Shown piece after piece: positions 27,743 to 36,687 of a stretch of DNA of 64,000 nucleotides. The first letter of the stretch is position 1. Every line of letters begins with the position of its first letter. The translations under genes were made by a program, and so were the position numbers. The stretch is taken from NCBI GenBank assembly GCA_964355565.1, contig CAYHDJ010000001.1:113903-177902 (forward strand), written 5' to 3'. Under the pieces are notes generated by a model that did no database searches, was not told the origin of the DNA, and worked only from the letters and a program-made list of their open reading frames with translations. This DNA is from Azoamicus sp964355565. GTDB lineage: Bacteria > Pseudomonadota > Gammaproteobacteria > UBA6186 > Azoamicaceae.

Positions 27743-28844
27743 ATGCAAAATTTTTATTGTGATGATGTTTTAAATATTAAGACTAGAATTCAAAGGCTTA
27801 TGGTGTATCTTTGAATATGATTTATGTGTAAAAAGGATATCTGAGCTTGATAATTTATTGAATAATGGTTCTATTATTGATTTTTATGCTTTAGAAAAGA
27901 TTGCCGTTGAAAAATCTTCTTTGTTAAAAAAGGTTAATAAGCTTACTTATTTTTTTTGCGAAGTGTCAGATTTGTTGGAGTTGTTTGATTTAGCTAAACA
28001 TGATAATGATAATATTTTATTAAATGATTTGCTTAACAAAATTGGTGTTTTAAAAGATGAATTTTTAAAATTTGAAATGGAATCATTTTTTTCATCTGAG
28101 AGAGATTCTATGGATGCTTTTTTAGAAATAAATGCTGGATCTGGTGGTACAGAATCTCAGGATTGGGTTAGTATGTTATTTAAAATGTATACCGGTTGGT
28201 TAACAAAAAAGAAATTTAGTTATTTAATAAATTTTTTGAATTATGGTGATATCGCTGGATTAAAAAATGTTTCAATCAAAATATCTGGTAAATATGCATT
28301 TGGTTTCTTGAAATATGAAAGTGGTGTACACAGGCTTGTTAGAAAATCTCCTTTTGATACTAATAATAAAAGACATACGTCATTTGCATCTGTTTTTGTT
28401 TACCCTGTTTATGAGGTTTGTGATAATATTAAAATAATTGATTCTGATTTGAGGATAGATACTTTCAGAGCAGGTGGGGCTGGTGGACAACATGTTAATA
28501 CAACTGAATCTGCCATAAGGATTACACATATTCCTACAAAGATAGTAGTCCAATGCCAATCTGAACGTTCTCAGCATCAAAATAAAGCTTCTGCATTAAA
28601 GCAATTGACCTCAAAGTTAAAAGAATTTTATTTTTTAGAAAATAAAAAAACTAAAAATTTAATTGAGCAATCAAAGTTGTCTATTTCTTGGGGAAGTCAA
28701 ATAAGATCTTATTTTTTAGACAAGTCTATTATTAAGGATTTGAGGACTAACTTGGAAATTTATGATGTTGATATGGTTTTAAATGGGCATTTAGATCCAT
28801 TTATTTTTTCTGTTTTTGATTTTAAAGACTGTTTTTATGACTAA
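27743..28844 (+). CDS. prfB: Peptide chain release factor 2, with programmed +1 frameshift
   Basis: RF2 ends translation at UGA and UAA. A short first frame starts at ATG 27743 and runs to TGA at 27812-27814; the main frame continues from 27813 to 28844. Skipping one base at CTT-TGA gives IQRLMVYL-EYDLCVKRISEL, which matches the E. coli RF2 junction (RGYL-D-YD). The main part has the RF2-specific SPF anticodon-like motif (RKSPFDTNN) and the catalytic GGQ in AGGAGGQHVN. The frameshift is the classic RF2 autoregulation. UGA stops occur in the window, so RF2 is needed. The lysS start overlaps its end by 8 bases. Confidence 0.96.
27797..27815 (+). promoter_or_regulatory. prfB autoregulatory frameshift site
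   Basis: The slippery CTT at 27809-27811 precedes TGA. In E. coli the internal Shine-Dalgarno AGGGGG lies three bases before CTT; here the same place reads ATGGTG, and the base after the stop is A rather than C. The site position is exact, but both stimulating elements look weakened. Confidence 0.85.
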
Positions 28845-30282
28845 TATTAACCTTTTCGATGATAAGTTTAGTAGAAATTTTTTTTGCAAATATTCAAATA
28901 AATTAAAAAAACGCGTGTTAATTGATAAAGTTTTATGTATTTTAAAAAAAAAAGAATATGATTTATCTTTTTTTGATAAAAAAATATTTTTGGTTTGTGG
29001 TAGAATTTTTAGGCGTAGGATTATGGGTAAGTCGACTTTTTTGGTTCTTAGAGATTTTTCTGGCGTTATTCAATTATATTTATCTGGTGATATGTTATCA
29101 TATTATGATGAATTTATATCTGATTTAAGATTGGGTGATATAGTGAGTGCTGTTGGTAAGTTATTTAGAACTAAAAGTGGTGAGGTATCTTTGCGTATCC
29201 TTAATATTGAAATACTTTCTAAAAATTTTAATTCTTTTCCAGATAAACGTTTTGGATTACTTGAAAAGGAAATGTGCTATAGACAGCGTTATTTGGATTT
29301 GATGGTTAGTGATGAATCTAAAAGTAAATTTATCATTAGGTCTAAAATTTTATTTTTTATTAGAAGTTTTTTTTCAAAGAGAGGTTTTTTGGAAGTTGAA
29401 ACCCCTATCATGCAAAATATCATTGGCGGAGCTGATGCTAAACCTTTTGAGACTTATCATAATTATTTAGATTCAAAATTATTTTTAAGAGTTTCTCCAG
29501 AATTATATTTAAAAAGATTGATAGTTGGTGGTTTCGAAAAAATTTTTGAAATTGGTAAGAATTTTAGAAATGAAGGTGTTTCTGTAAGACATAATCCAGA
29601 GTTTACTATGATAGAGTTTTATCAAGCATATTCTAATTATAAAGATTTGATTTCATTGACTGAAAAGTTATTTTATTATGTGTCAGTTTCTGTTTTTAAT
29701 AAAACAGTTTTTGAGTATGATAATATTAATATTGATTTTTCTAAAAGGTTTGAGCAAATTGATTTTTTCACATCCATTTTGAAGTATACTGGCTTAGCTT
29801 TGTCTGATATTTCTGATAAAGATTTTTTAATTAAATTTTTTAATAAAGAAAATATTGATTTTGATGAAAATTTTAATCTTGTTGATTTTTATGTTAAATT
29901 GTTTGATGTTTTTGTTGAAAAAAATTTAATTAATCCTACTTTTGTTTTACATTATCCAGTTGATATTTCACCATTGTCAAGAAGAAGTGATTTTAATGTT
30001 GATGTTGTTGAGAGGTTTGAATTATATATTTGCGGTAAAGAAATTGCAAATGGTTTTTCTGAGTTAAATGATCCAAAGGATCAATCTGCTAGGTTTTTGA
30101 ATCAAGTTGTTGACAAAACAGACGTTAACTTGAGGTATGATGATGATTATATAAATGCATTGAGTTATGGCATGCCTCCGACAGCAGGAGAAGGCATTGG
30201 CATCGATAGATTAGTAATGTTGTTTACTAATTCTTTGTCTATTAAAGACGTGTTGTTTTTTCCTTTAATGAAGCAGAAATAA
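28837..30282 (+). CDS. lysS: Lysyl-tRNA synthetase (class II)
   Basis: LysRS charges tRNA-Lys. From ATG 28837 the product is 481 residues. The N-terminal OB-fold anticodon domain includes VCGRIFRRRIMGKSTFLVLRD. Class II motif 1 is GFLEVETPIMQNIIGGADAKPF, motif 2 includes FRNEGVSVRHNPEFTMIEFY, and motif 3 is GEGIGIDRLVMLF. An upstream TTG at 28816 would add seven residues; the ATG is preferred. The order prfB-lysS is the one found in E. coli. Confidence 0.96.
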   Translation: MTNINLFDDKFSRNFFCKYSNKLKKRVLIDKVLCILKKKEYDLSFFDKKIFLVCGRIFRRRIMGKSTFLVLRDFSGVIQLYLSGDMLSYYDEFISDLRLGDIVSAVGKLFRTKSGEVSLRILNIEILSKNFNSFPDKRFGLLEKEMCYRQRYLDLMVSDESKSKFIIRSKILFFIRSFFSKRGFLEVETPIMQNIIGGADAKPFETYHNYLDSKLFLRVSPELYLKRLIVGGFEKIFEIGKNFRNEGVSVRHNPEFTMIEFYQAYSNYKDLISLTEKLFYYVSVSVFNKTVFEYDNINIDFSKRFEQIDFFTSILKYTGLALSDISDKDFLIKFFNKENIDFDENFNLVDFYVKLFDVFVEKNLINPTFVLHYPVDISPLSRRSDFNVDVVERFELYICGKEIANGFSELNDPKDQSARFLNQVVDKTDVNLRYDDDYINALSYGMPPTAGEGIGIDRLVMLFTNSLSIKDVLFFPLMKQK

Positions 30283-30285
30283 AAT

Positions 30286-30555
30286 ATGTTGATATTAAAT
30301 AAAAAAGAGTTTTTTTTGCTATTTTTAAACTGTAGACGTGGAATGTTAGAATTAGATGTCTTATTGCTTAATTTTTTAGATGCAAGATATTATGATTTAA
30401 GTCATGAATTTATTAGAGACTTTTCAAGGATGTTATTAGAATCTGACAATAATTTACATTTGTGGTTGATCAAAAGAGATGGTCATGGCATTAATTGTTT
30501 TTATTATATAATTGCGGAAATTAATAAAGTTAGCGATATGTTTGATTTTAATTAG
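30286..30555 (+). CDS. sdhE: SdhE, FAD assembly factor for succinate dehydrogenase
   Basis: SdhE helps attach FAD covalently to SdhA. The 89-residue product has the diagnostic CRRGMLELDVLL near residue 17, containing the RGxxE motif that docks on SdhA, followed by HLWLIKRD (family D-x-L-x-x-W). It follows lysS after 3 bases. Its client SdhA is encoded at 59316, which explains why the gene is retained. Confidence 0.92.
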   Translation: MLILNKKEFFLLFLNCRRGMLELDVLLLNFLDARYYDLSHEFIRDFSRMLLESDNNLHLWLIKRDGHGINCFYYIIAEINKVSDMFDFN

Positions 30556-31711
30556 TTTCGTATTTTTTAATAATTTTGTTTTTATTATATAATTTTTTAA
30601 TTGTTTCTGGATCCTTTTGTATTACCACTGGTTTTTGAAGCTGTGATAATATAACGAGTATGTTTTCGTTATTTAATATTAGTGTGTCTTCTTTGCTTAA
30701 TATTACTGATTTAATTTTTAGTGATAGATTTGATTTTTTAGATCTTTCTGATATTAATTTTTGATTTGATTTGATTTTTTTATATTTTTTTACAGCAGTT
30801 TTATTTTTTGAAAATTTTTTAATTAGCTTTTGTTTGTATCTATTAATTATATCTTCTTTGCAAATGTAAGTGGTTAATTTATTTTCTATCTTTTTTTTTA
30901 TTTTTATTAAATATGTACGGTTGGGTGTTTTTATAATAATTGAATTTTTGCTATTTTTGTATATTATTTTGGATAGTCGTTCATTTATATCTATTTTGGA
31001 TATTGCAGATGTAATAAACTTTTTGTTTTTAATATTTTTGTTATTTTTTATTACAAGATATTTTATTTTATATATTATTGGGGTTCTGTATGAATGTATT
31101 ATATTTTTCTCAAAGTTGAAGTATTCAGTATTTTTAATATTTATTTTTTTAATTAAACGTGATTTTGGTATTATTACGTATGTTATTTTGTTTATGTGAT
31201 ATGTGAGGTAATCAAGTTCTTGTTTTAGTTGACGTGTTTGATAATTTTTTTTAATTTCTATATATGGTGGTATGCGTGTGTTTTCTAATTTATTTTTTAG
31301 TTTTTTTTGAAAAAAAGCTTCTTTTAAGTTAGTGTTTTGCAGGTAGTTTTTATATAAATCTGGAGAAAAAGTATTTTTTGTTTTAAAAAAATTGGCATTT
31401 ATTATTGTGTACAATATTTCTGTTTTTGTGCAGATAAGTTTTGTTTTTTTATTATTTATATTTAATTTTATGTGATCTATTATTTTTTCTTTAAGCACTA
31501 AATCTATATTTTTTATTTTTTTTGTATTAGTGTTTTTGTTTTTTATTTTTTGTATTAATGTTTTTAATTCAGTCTCTGTTATAATATATTGTGATATATT
31601 TGTGACTTCGTTATTTTTTTTGTTTGATGAACTTGTTGCTATTGTTGTAATTACTAGCGCTGTTGATATTATAGTGACTATTATCCAATTTATGACATTT
31701 TTTGTTTTCAT
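30548..31711 (-). CDS. PpiD-like periplasmic chaperone, reduced, without a recognisable PPIase domain
   Basis: The 387 residues have a single N-terminal membrane anchor (WIIVTIISTALVITTIA) followed by a lysine- and isoleucine-rich periplasmic part. Residues about 38-150 follow the SurA_N/PpiD chaperone pattern: a strand, long helices, then NANFFKTKNTFSPDLYKNYLQNTNLKEAFFQKKLKNKL (compare F-x-x-x-G-x-F-x-x-x-x-Y in PpiD). PpiD is normally about 620 residues with a parvulin domain; no parvulin motif is visible. It probably helps proteins leaving the Sec channel. It lies downstream of tRNA-Asp on the same strand and overlaps sdhE convergently by 8 bases. Confidence 0.6.
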   Translation of the reverse strand: MKTKNVINWIIVTIISTALVITTIATSSSNKKNNEVTNISQYIITETELKTLIQKIKNKNTNTKKIKNIDLVLKEKIIDHIKLNINNKKTKLICTKTEILYTIINANFFKTKNTFSPDLYKNYLQNTNLKEAFFQKKLKNKLENTRIPPYIEIKKNYQTRQLKQELDYLTYHINKITYVIIPKSRLIKKINIKNTEYFNFEKNIIHSYRTPIIYKIKYLVIKNNKNIKNKKFITSAISKIDINERLSKIIYKNSKNSIIIKTPNRTYLIKIKKKIENKLTTYICKEDIINRYKQKLIKKFSKNKTAVKKYKKIKSNQKLISERSKKSNLSLKIKSVILSKEDTLILNNENILVILSQLQKPVVIQKDPETIKKLYNKNKIIKKYETN

Positions 31712-31730
31712 TTTTTTTTATATATTTTAT

Positions 31731-31804
31731 CGGAGCGGACGGGACTCGAACCCGCGACCTCCGGCGTGACAGGCCGATATTCTAACCGACTGAACTACCG
31801 CTCC
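31731..31804 (-). tRNA. tRNA-Asp (anticodon GTC)
   Basis: On the minus strand the acceptor stem is GGAGCGG/CCGCTCC with discriminator G, the identity base for Asp. The anticodon loop CTGTCAC within stem CGGC/GCCG gives GTC. T arm GGGTTCGAGTCCC is intact. The length is 74 and CCA is not encoded. Confidence 0.96.
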
Positions 31805-31815
31805 TTTGATTCTTA

Positions 31816-31888
31816 TGGGTGCTGAGGGATTTGAACCCCCGACCCTCGCCGTGTAAAGGCGGCGCTCTACCATCTGAGCTAAGCACCC
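31816..31888 (-). tRNA. tRNA-Val (anticodon TAC)
   Basis: The minus-strand acceptor stem is GGGTGCT/AGCACCC with discriminator A. The anticodon stem CGCCG/CGGCG holds a loop with TAC. The D arm (GCTCAGATGGTAGAGC) and T arm (GGGGGTTCAAATCCC) are normal. CCA is not encoded. It lies 11 bases from tRNA-Asp and is probably processed from the same transcript, the tRNA-Val/tRNA-Asp pairing known from gammaproteobacteria. Confidence 0.95.
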
Positions 31889-31936
31889 TGTAATAAGTTA
31901 TATTTGTAATTACTTTTTGTCAATGATTGTTTAAAA

Positions 31937-32245
31937 TTATTTGGATAAAATATCGTATATTTTTTTATTTTTATATAATTCTGTGATTATGTCGGCGCCG
32001 CCGATTAATTTTTCTTTATGAAATAGTTGTGGAAATGTTGGCCACTTTGAGTATTTAGGGAGATTTTCTCTAATATCTGGATTTTCCAATACGTCTATAT
32101 ACGCATATTTTATTGCCATTTCGTTTAGTATATGAACAGCTTGTGCTGAAAAACCGCACATTGGAGCTGTTGGAGTACCTTTGATATATATTATTGTTGT
32201 ATTATTTTTTATTTGGTCTGAAATTTTTTTAAATGTATCCTGCAT
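31937..32245 (-). CDS. grxD: Monothiol glutaredoxin Grx4 (Fe-S cluster carrier)
   Basis: Grx4 carries and delivers [2Fe-2S] clusters. The 102-residue product has IKGTPTAPMCGFSAQAV with the monothiol active site CGFS, then WPTFPQLFHKEKLIGGADI, the glutathione and partner binding block. It fits a cell with many iron-sulfur proteins (NosR, SdhB). It is divergent from metG with a 118-base gap that shows no clear site. Confidence 0.95.
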   Translation of the reverse strand: MQDTFKKISDQIKNNTTIIYIKGTPTAPMCGFSAQAVHILNEMAIKYAYIDVLENPDIRENLPKYSKWPTFPQLFHKEKLIGGADIITELYKNKKIYDILSK

Positions 32246-32363
32246 TTTGTTTTCCCTATGAGTTTATTTTTTTTAATTTTAAGTTTTTTGGGGTTGAAGA
32301 TCAATTGTTTATTTTTATTTATTTTTTTAATATTTATTATTAATATTTATATTTTGTTAGTTT

Positions 32364-33983
32364 ATGGGAAAAAAAGTTTTTTTTACATCTGCATTGCCTT
32401 ATGTTAATGGAGATTTTCATATGGGTCATGCATTGGAATTTATTCAATCTGATATATTTTTTAGATATAATAAGATGGTTGGAAATATGTGTTTTTATTT
32501 TTCTGGTGATGATTGTCATGGCACACCTATTATGTTAAAATCTTTTAAAAGTGGTATGTCTATTGATTATTTAATTAATTTTTATCGTATTTCGCATTTA
32601 AAAGATTTGAATACGCTTGGTATTTTAGCTGATAGTTTTTATTTAACTCATTCTTATGAAAATGAATTTTTTTCTAGAAGAATTTTTTGTTTTTTAAAAT
32701 TTAATGATTTTATTTTTGAGGAGAGTATTTATCAGCTTTTTGATGAAGAAAAAAAATTGTTTTTGCCTGACAGGTATGTAATAGGTTGTTGCCCAAAATG
32801 TTTTGCTTCTGGGCAGTATGGTGATATATGTGAAAAATGTAGTTATAAATATGAATCCGGTGAGTTATTAGATCCAATATCTGTATTAAGCAACACAATC
32901 CCTATTAAAAAACTGTCGATGCATTATTTTTTTGATTTAAATTTATTTAATAATTTTTTAAATGATTGGACTAGTTCATTATCTCAAAAATCTATTTTTA
33001 ATAAGCTATTTGACTGGTTTACTTCTGGGTTAAAAGCATGGGATATATCTAGAGATTTACCTTATTTTGGTTTTAAGATACCAAATGAGTATTTTAGGTT
33101 TTTTTATGTTTGGCTTGATGCACCAATTGGTTATATATCCAGTATTTACAATTTTACTTTGAATAATAATATTGAATTTTCTTCACTTTTTGATAGTAAA
33201 TCTGAATATTTTTTTTATCACTTCATAGGCAAAGATATAATTTATTTTCACACATTGTTTTGGCCAGCCATCTTAAGTGCGTGTGATTTTAAATTACCAA
33301 ATGATGTCTTTGTTCATGGATTTTTAACAATTGATGGAAAAAAAATGTCTAAATCTAGTGGAACTTTTTTGATTTTGAATGATTTTTTAGATAAAATGGA
33401 GCCTGATTATATACGATATTATTTTGCTGCTAAAAGTAATAATAATGTTTCTGACATAGATTTTAAATTATCTGAGTTTATAGATAAGATAAACTCTGAC
33501 TTAATTTCAAAATTTGTAAATATAGGTGGCAGGTGTGCAGGACTTATATGTAAACATTTTGATTTTAAATTTTCTAATAATGTTTTAGATAAAAATATAT
33601 TTTATGAGTATTTAATGGTTTATGATACTATTGTAGAGTTTTATGAAAAACGACTTTATTCTAAAATAGTTTCTTATATTATGAAATATGCGGATTATTT
33701 GAATTTATATTTAGATAGAGAAAAACCATGGATTTTGGTTATTAATCATGATTCTTTTAATAGAGCTCATGATGTATGCACTATGGTTTTAAATTTGTTT
33801 ATTGTTCTTTTATTTTGTTTTAGACCTATCCTTCCAGATTTATTTGATAGATTTGAATATATTTTAAATTTAAAGCACTGTGATATAACATATGGCTGTA
33901 TAAAAAAACCAATTCTTAATTTAAAAATAAAACCATATATTCATGTGTATAAGAAGATAGATAAGTTAAATATTGATGTGTAA
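32364..33983 (+). CDS. metG: Methionyl-tRNA synthetase, catalytic form without C-terminal dimer domain
   Basis: MetRS charges tRNA-Met. The 539 residues carry the class I HIGH equivalent HMGH (NGDFHMGHALEF) near residue 16, a zinc knuckle with four Cys (CCPKCFASGQYGDICEKC) and the KMSKS loop (DGKKMSKSSGTF). The gene ends after the helical anticodon domain; the tRNA-binding C-terminal extension of the E. coli enzyme (677 residues) is missing, a common reduction. Confidence 0.96.
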   Translation: MGKKVFFTSALPYVNGDFHMGHALEFIQSDIFFRYNKMVGNMCFYFSGDDCHGTPIMLKSFKSGMSIDYLINFYRISHLKDLNTLGILADSFYLTHSYENEFFSRRIFCFLKFNDFIFEESIYQLFDEEKKLFLPDRYVIGCCPKCFASGQYGDICEKCSYKYESGELLDPISVLSNTIPIKKLSMHYFFDLNLFNNFLNDWTSSLSQKSIFNKLFDWFTSGLKAWDISRDLPYFGFKIPNEYFRFFYVWLDAPIGYISSIYNFTLNNNIEFSSLFDSKSEYFFYHFIGKDIIYFHTLFWPAILSACDFKLPNDVFVHGFLTIDGKKMSKSSGTFLILNDFLDKMEPDYIRYYFAAKSNNNVSDIDFKLSEFIDKINSDLISKFVNIGGRCAGLICKHFDFKFSNNVLDKNIFYEYLMVYDTIVEFYEKRLYSKIVSYIMKYADYLNLYLDREKPWILVINHDSFNRAHDVCTMVLNLFIVLLFCFRPILPDLFDRFEYILNLKHCDITYGCIKKPILNLKIKPYIHVYKKIDKLNIDV

Positions 33984-34011
33984 TACAGCATTTATATATT
34001 AAAATTAAGTT

Positions 34012-34578
34012 TTATTTTAAGTTTTTAAATTGAAAATAGTGATATCTACATACTGGGGTGTAAGCATTTTTGTTTAGCAATATTTGCTTTCCAATTGTTA
34101 TTTTTTTTCCAGAATGTGTTATTCTAGCGTTAGCTATTGCTTTGGCACCGCATTTACATAGAGCATTAATTTCCATTAGTTTGTCTGCCAATATTAGTAA
34201 ATATTTACTTCCTATGAATAACTCTAATTTAAAGTCTGTTTTTAGTCCATATGTAAATACATTTATATTCAATTTGTCTACTATACTTATTAATTCAAAA
34301 ATGTGTTTTTTGGTTAGAAATTGTGCTTCATCTATTAATATGTTTGTTATCATATGTTTGTATTTTTTTATGTATGTATAAATGTTTGTGATGCTATTTA
34401 TTGGCAATGCTATTTTTTTAATGCCTATGCGTGATTTTATTATTCGTGTTTTAGCCTTTGGATTTGCTATAAATATTATTGTGTTTATATTCCGTGTGAT
34501 ACAATTGTAGTCAAATTGCAGTAACGAGGTAGTTTTACCTGCATTCATGGTGGAATAAAAGAAATATAATTTTGCCAT
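34012..34578 (-). CDS. tdk: Thymidine kinase
   Basis: Tdk phosphorylates thymidine and so salvages it, which suits a symbiont fed nucleosides by its host. The 188 residues show the P-loop STMNAGKTTSLLQ near residue 10, the aspartate-containing ILIDEAQFLT, and YGLKTDF. The lasso region AKAIANARIT is present, but only some of the zinc cysteines are seen (CKCGAKA and a late VCR). It abuts sohB with no gap and converges on metG. Confidence 0.94.
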   Translation of the reverse strand: MAKLYFFYSTMNAGKTTSLLQFDYNCITRNINTIIFIANPKAKTRIIKSRIGIKKIALPINSITNIYTYIKKYKHMITNILIDEAQFLTKKHIFELISIVDKLNINVFTYGLKTDFKLELFIGSKYLLILADKLMEINALCKCGAKAIANARITHSGKKITIGKQILLNKNAYTPVCRYHYFQFKNLK

Positions 34579-35553
34579 TTATATTAAACCAAGTAACTTT
34601 AATGTTATATTTTTAATAGATTCTGTTATTTTAATTTTAATAGATTTTTTTTCATTTATGTCTATTTCGTACACATTTAATTCACTTATTTTTTCCATTA
34701 TATATTCATCGCTTGTTTGTATTTTATCTATTAATTTTAAATTAATTGCATCAATTCCATACCACCATTCTCCTGTAGAAACTTTATCGATGTCTAATTG
34801 AGGCCTACTTTCTTTTATAAAATTTTTGAATAGCTGATGTGTATTTTCTAATGTTTGAATGAATTTTTTTCTACCTATATCAGTATTTTTACTTAACATG
34901 CTTAATGTACTTTTATATTCTCCTGCTGTATGATATTCTATTTCTATATTTTTATTATTTAATAATTTATTAAAATTAGGAATTATTCCTATTACACCTA
35001 TTGAGCCTATTATTGCAAAGTGTGATGCTATAATTTTATTTGCCATAGCAGCTATCATATATCCGCCACTAGCAGCTATCATATCTATAGCTACAGTGAG
35101 TGTTATATTTTTATCTTTAAGTAATTTTATGCTAGATGCTGCTAAGCCATAATTATTTACCAAACCTCCGCTGCTTGTTAATTTTATTAATATTTCATTA
35201 ATATGCTTCCGTTCTAATATTAGTAATGAAATAATATCTTTTATTTTGTTTATATCGCTTGCTGTTATATCTCCATTAAAATTTATTATAAATAAATTTT
35301 TTTTGGTTTTTTGTTTGAATTCTTTTAAATTTTGATTTGTAAGTTTTATTAAGTTTTTATTAAGTTTTTTGTTATATATTTCAGAATATAGGGCTATTTT
35401 TAGTTTTGTATATTTTTCATTTACGTTTGTGATGTTTAAATATTTTTCTTTTTTATCTTTTGTAAATATGAATAGAATTGGTAATATAAATATTAGTAGT
35501 GTTGTTAATATTTTTAACAAGAATATTATATAATCTGTTAGTATGTTTTGCAT
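34579..35553 (-). CDS. sohB: SohB/SppA-type inner-membrane serine protease (S49)
   Basis: This is a membrane-anchored signal peptide peptidase-like protease. The 324 residues have an N-terminal membrane helix and a C-terminal hydrophobic stretch. The catalytic Ser is in IAASGGYMIAAMA near residue 165 and the Lys in GEYKSTLS near residue 217; LTSSGGLV precedes them. The arrangement (one S49 domain plus anchor) fits SohB better than the long SppA. It may clear signal peptides or membrane proteins. It lies between an AsmA-like gene and tdk on the same strand. Confidence 0.88.
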   Translation of the reverse strand: MQNILTDYIIFLLKILTTLLIFILPILFIFTKDKKEKYLNITNVNEKYTKLKIALYSEIYNKKLNKNLIKLTNQNLKEFKQKTKKNLFIINFNGDITASDINKIKDIISLLILERKHINEILIKLTSSGGLVNNYGLAASSIKLLKDKNITLTVAIDMIAASGGYMIAAMANKIIASHFAIIGSIGVIGIIPNFNKLLNNKNIEIEYHTAGEYKSTLSMLSKNTDIGRKKFIQTLENTHQLFKNFIKESRPQLDIDKVSTGEWWYGIDAINLKLIDKIQTSDEYIMEKISELNVYEIDINEKKSIKIKITESIKNITLKLLGLI

Positions 35554-35561
35554 ATGTGTTT

Positions 35562-36647
35562 TTATATTTTTATTATTTGTTGTGTATATTTTAAAGATTT
35601 ACATAATTTTCCTTTTATGTAAATATTACACAATGTTTTGTTTCTTGATAGTATTTTTATTTCAGGAAGTTTAAATTTAATTAACTGGATATAAAATATT
35701 CCAATTGTGCATTTTTCATTATTTGTTCTTAGCTCTGTTTTAATTATTAATAAATTTGTTTTTTGTAGATTTTTAATTTTTATTTCCGCGGTTTTTATCA
35801 GTTTTTTAGTTGTTGTAATAGTACATGGTGTGACTAGAATATTTTCTTTATAAGAAAAATTTTTTAAGACGTAAATTGTTTTATGATTTATTTTTTTTAA
35901 ATGTAACAGTATCTGTATGTGTGTTGAATTGATGTTTATTTTATGTTCGGTTTTTGTTATTATTATTTGTATAGCTATTTTTTTAATTATGATGCGTTTT
36001 ATTTGAAATTTGAATATTTTAATTTTAATGTTAGTGTTTTTTATTTTAAATGTTAAATTTTTAATTATTGCATCGTTATGCGTATAATTTTTGATTATTA
36101 ATTCATTTTTTTTATTAAACATTATGTCAGTTTGGATTTTTTTATTTGATATTTTTATGATGTTTGGATTATATCTTTTTTTTTTAATTATTGTGTTATT
36201 ATTTATAATTGTATATTTAGTGGTGAGTGTAGTTCTTAATGTTGATATTGTTATTTGACTTGTTAGTTCTTTTTTTTTTGTAGTATTGTAGATATTTAGC
36301 ATGCTAATATATTTTTTTTTGTTATATATTAAAATTTTTACATTTATTTGTTTAATTGAAATTAAATGTGCATTGCTTGTTATTTGGGTATTTTTTAGTT
36401 TAAGATGATTTATTATTAAGTAACGTATGTTTTTTATTTTAAAGTGAAATGATATTTTTTCAATATGATATTTATATCCGTTATTTTTATATTTTAGGTT
36501 TGTAATTGTTATTTTATTTGGATATTTGAACGATAATGTTTCTATGTGTGCATTATCATTGATTTTATTTATGATTTTTGTTATAAATTTTTCATTAGTG
36601 AGTAATATTAATGTTAATATTAGTATTAATATTTTTAATTTTTTCAT
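35562..36647 (-). CDS. Unknown I/K/N-rich exported protein, possibly AsmA-like
   Basis: The 361-residue protein starts with an N-terminal hydrophobic helix (LKILILILTLILLT) and continues as beta-strand-like sequence extremely rich in isoleucine, lysine, asparagine and threonine. The segment IETLSFKYPNKITITNLKYKNNGYKYHIEKISF resembles the strand pattern of AsmA/TamB-type envelope proteins that bridge the membranes and move lipids. No catalytic motif is seen. Next to mlaA (lipid transport) and sohB, an envelope role is reasonable. The AsmA link is inference from pattern, not a recognised signature. Confidence 0.6.
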   Translation of the reverse strand: MKKLKILILILTLILLTNEKFITKIINKINDNAHIETLSFKYPNKITITNLKYKNNGYKYHIEKISFHFKIKNIRYLIINHLKLKNTQITSNAHLISIKQINVKILIYNKKKYISMLNIYNTTKKKELTSQITISTLRTTLTTKYTIINNNTIIKKKRYNPNIIKISNKKIQTDIMFNKKNELIIKNYTHNDAIIKNLTFKIKNTNIKIKIFKFQIKRIIIKKIAIQIIITKTEHKININSTHIQILLHLKKINHKTIYVLKNFSYKENILVTPCTITTTKKLIKTAEIKIKNLQKTNLLIIKTELRTNNEKCTIGIFYIQLIKFKLPEIKILSRNKTLCNIYIKGKLCKSLKYTQQIIKI

Positions 36648-36687
36648 TAATTTTTTTAATTTTTATTTTTAGATTATATAACATTTT

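Noticed and set aside
31530..31769. Plus-strand frame ending in RSGRDSNPRPPA
   Set aside because: This end is the well-known antisense translation of a tRNA (here tRNA-Asp), and the rest is antisense to the ppiD-like gene.
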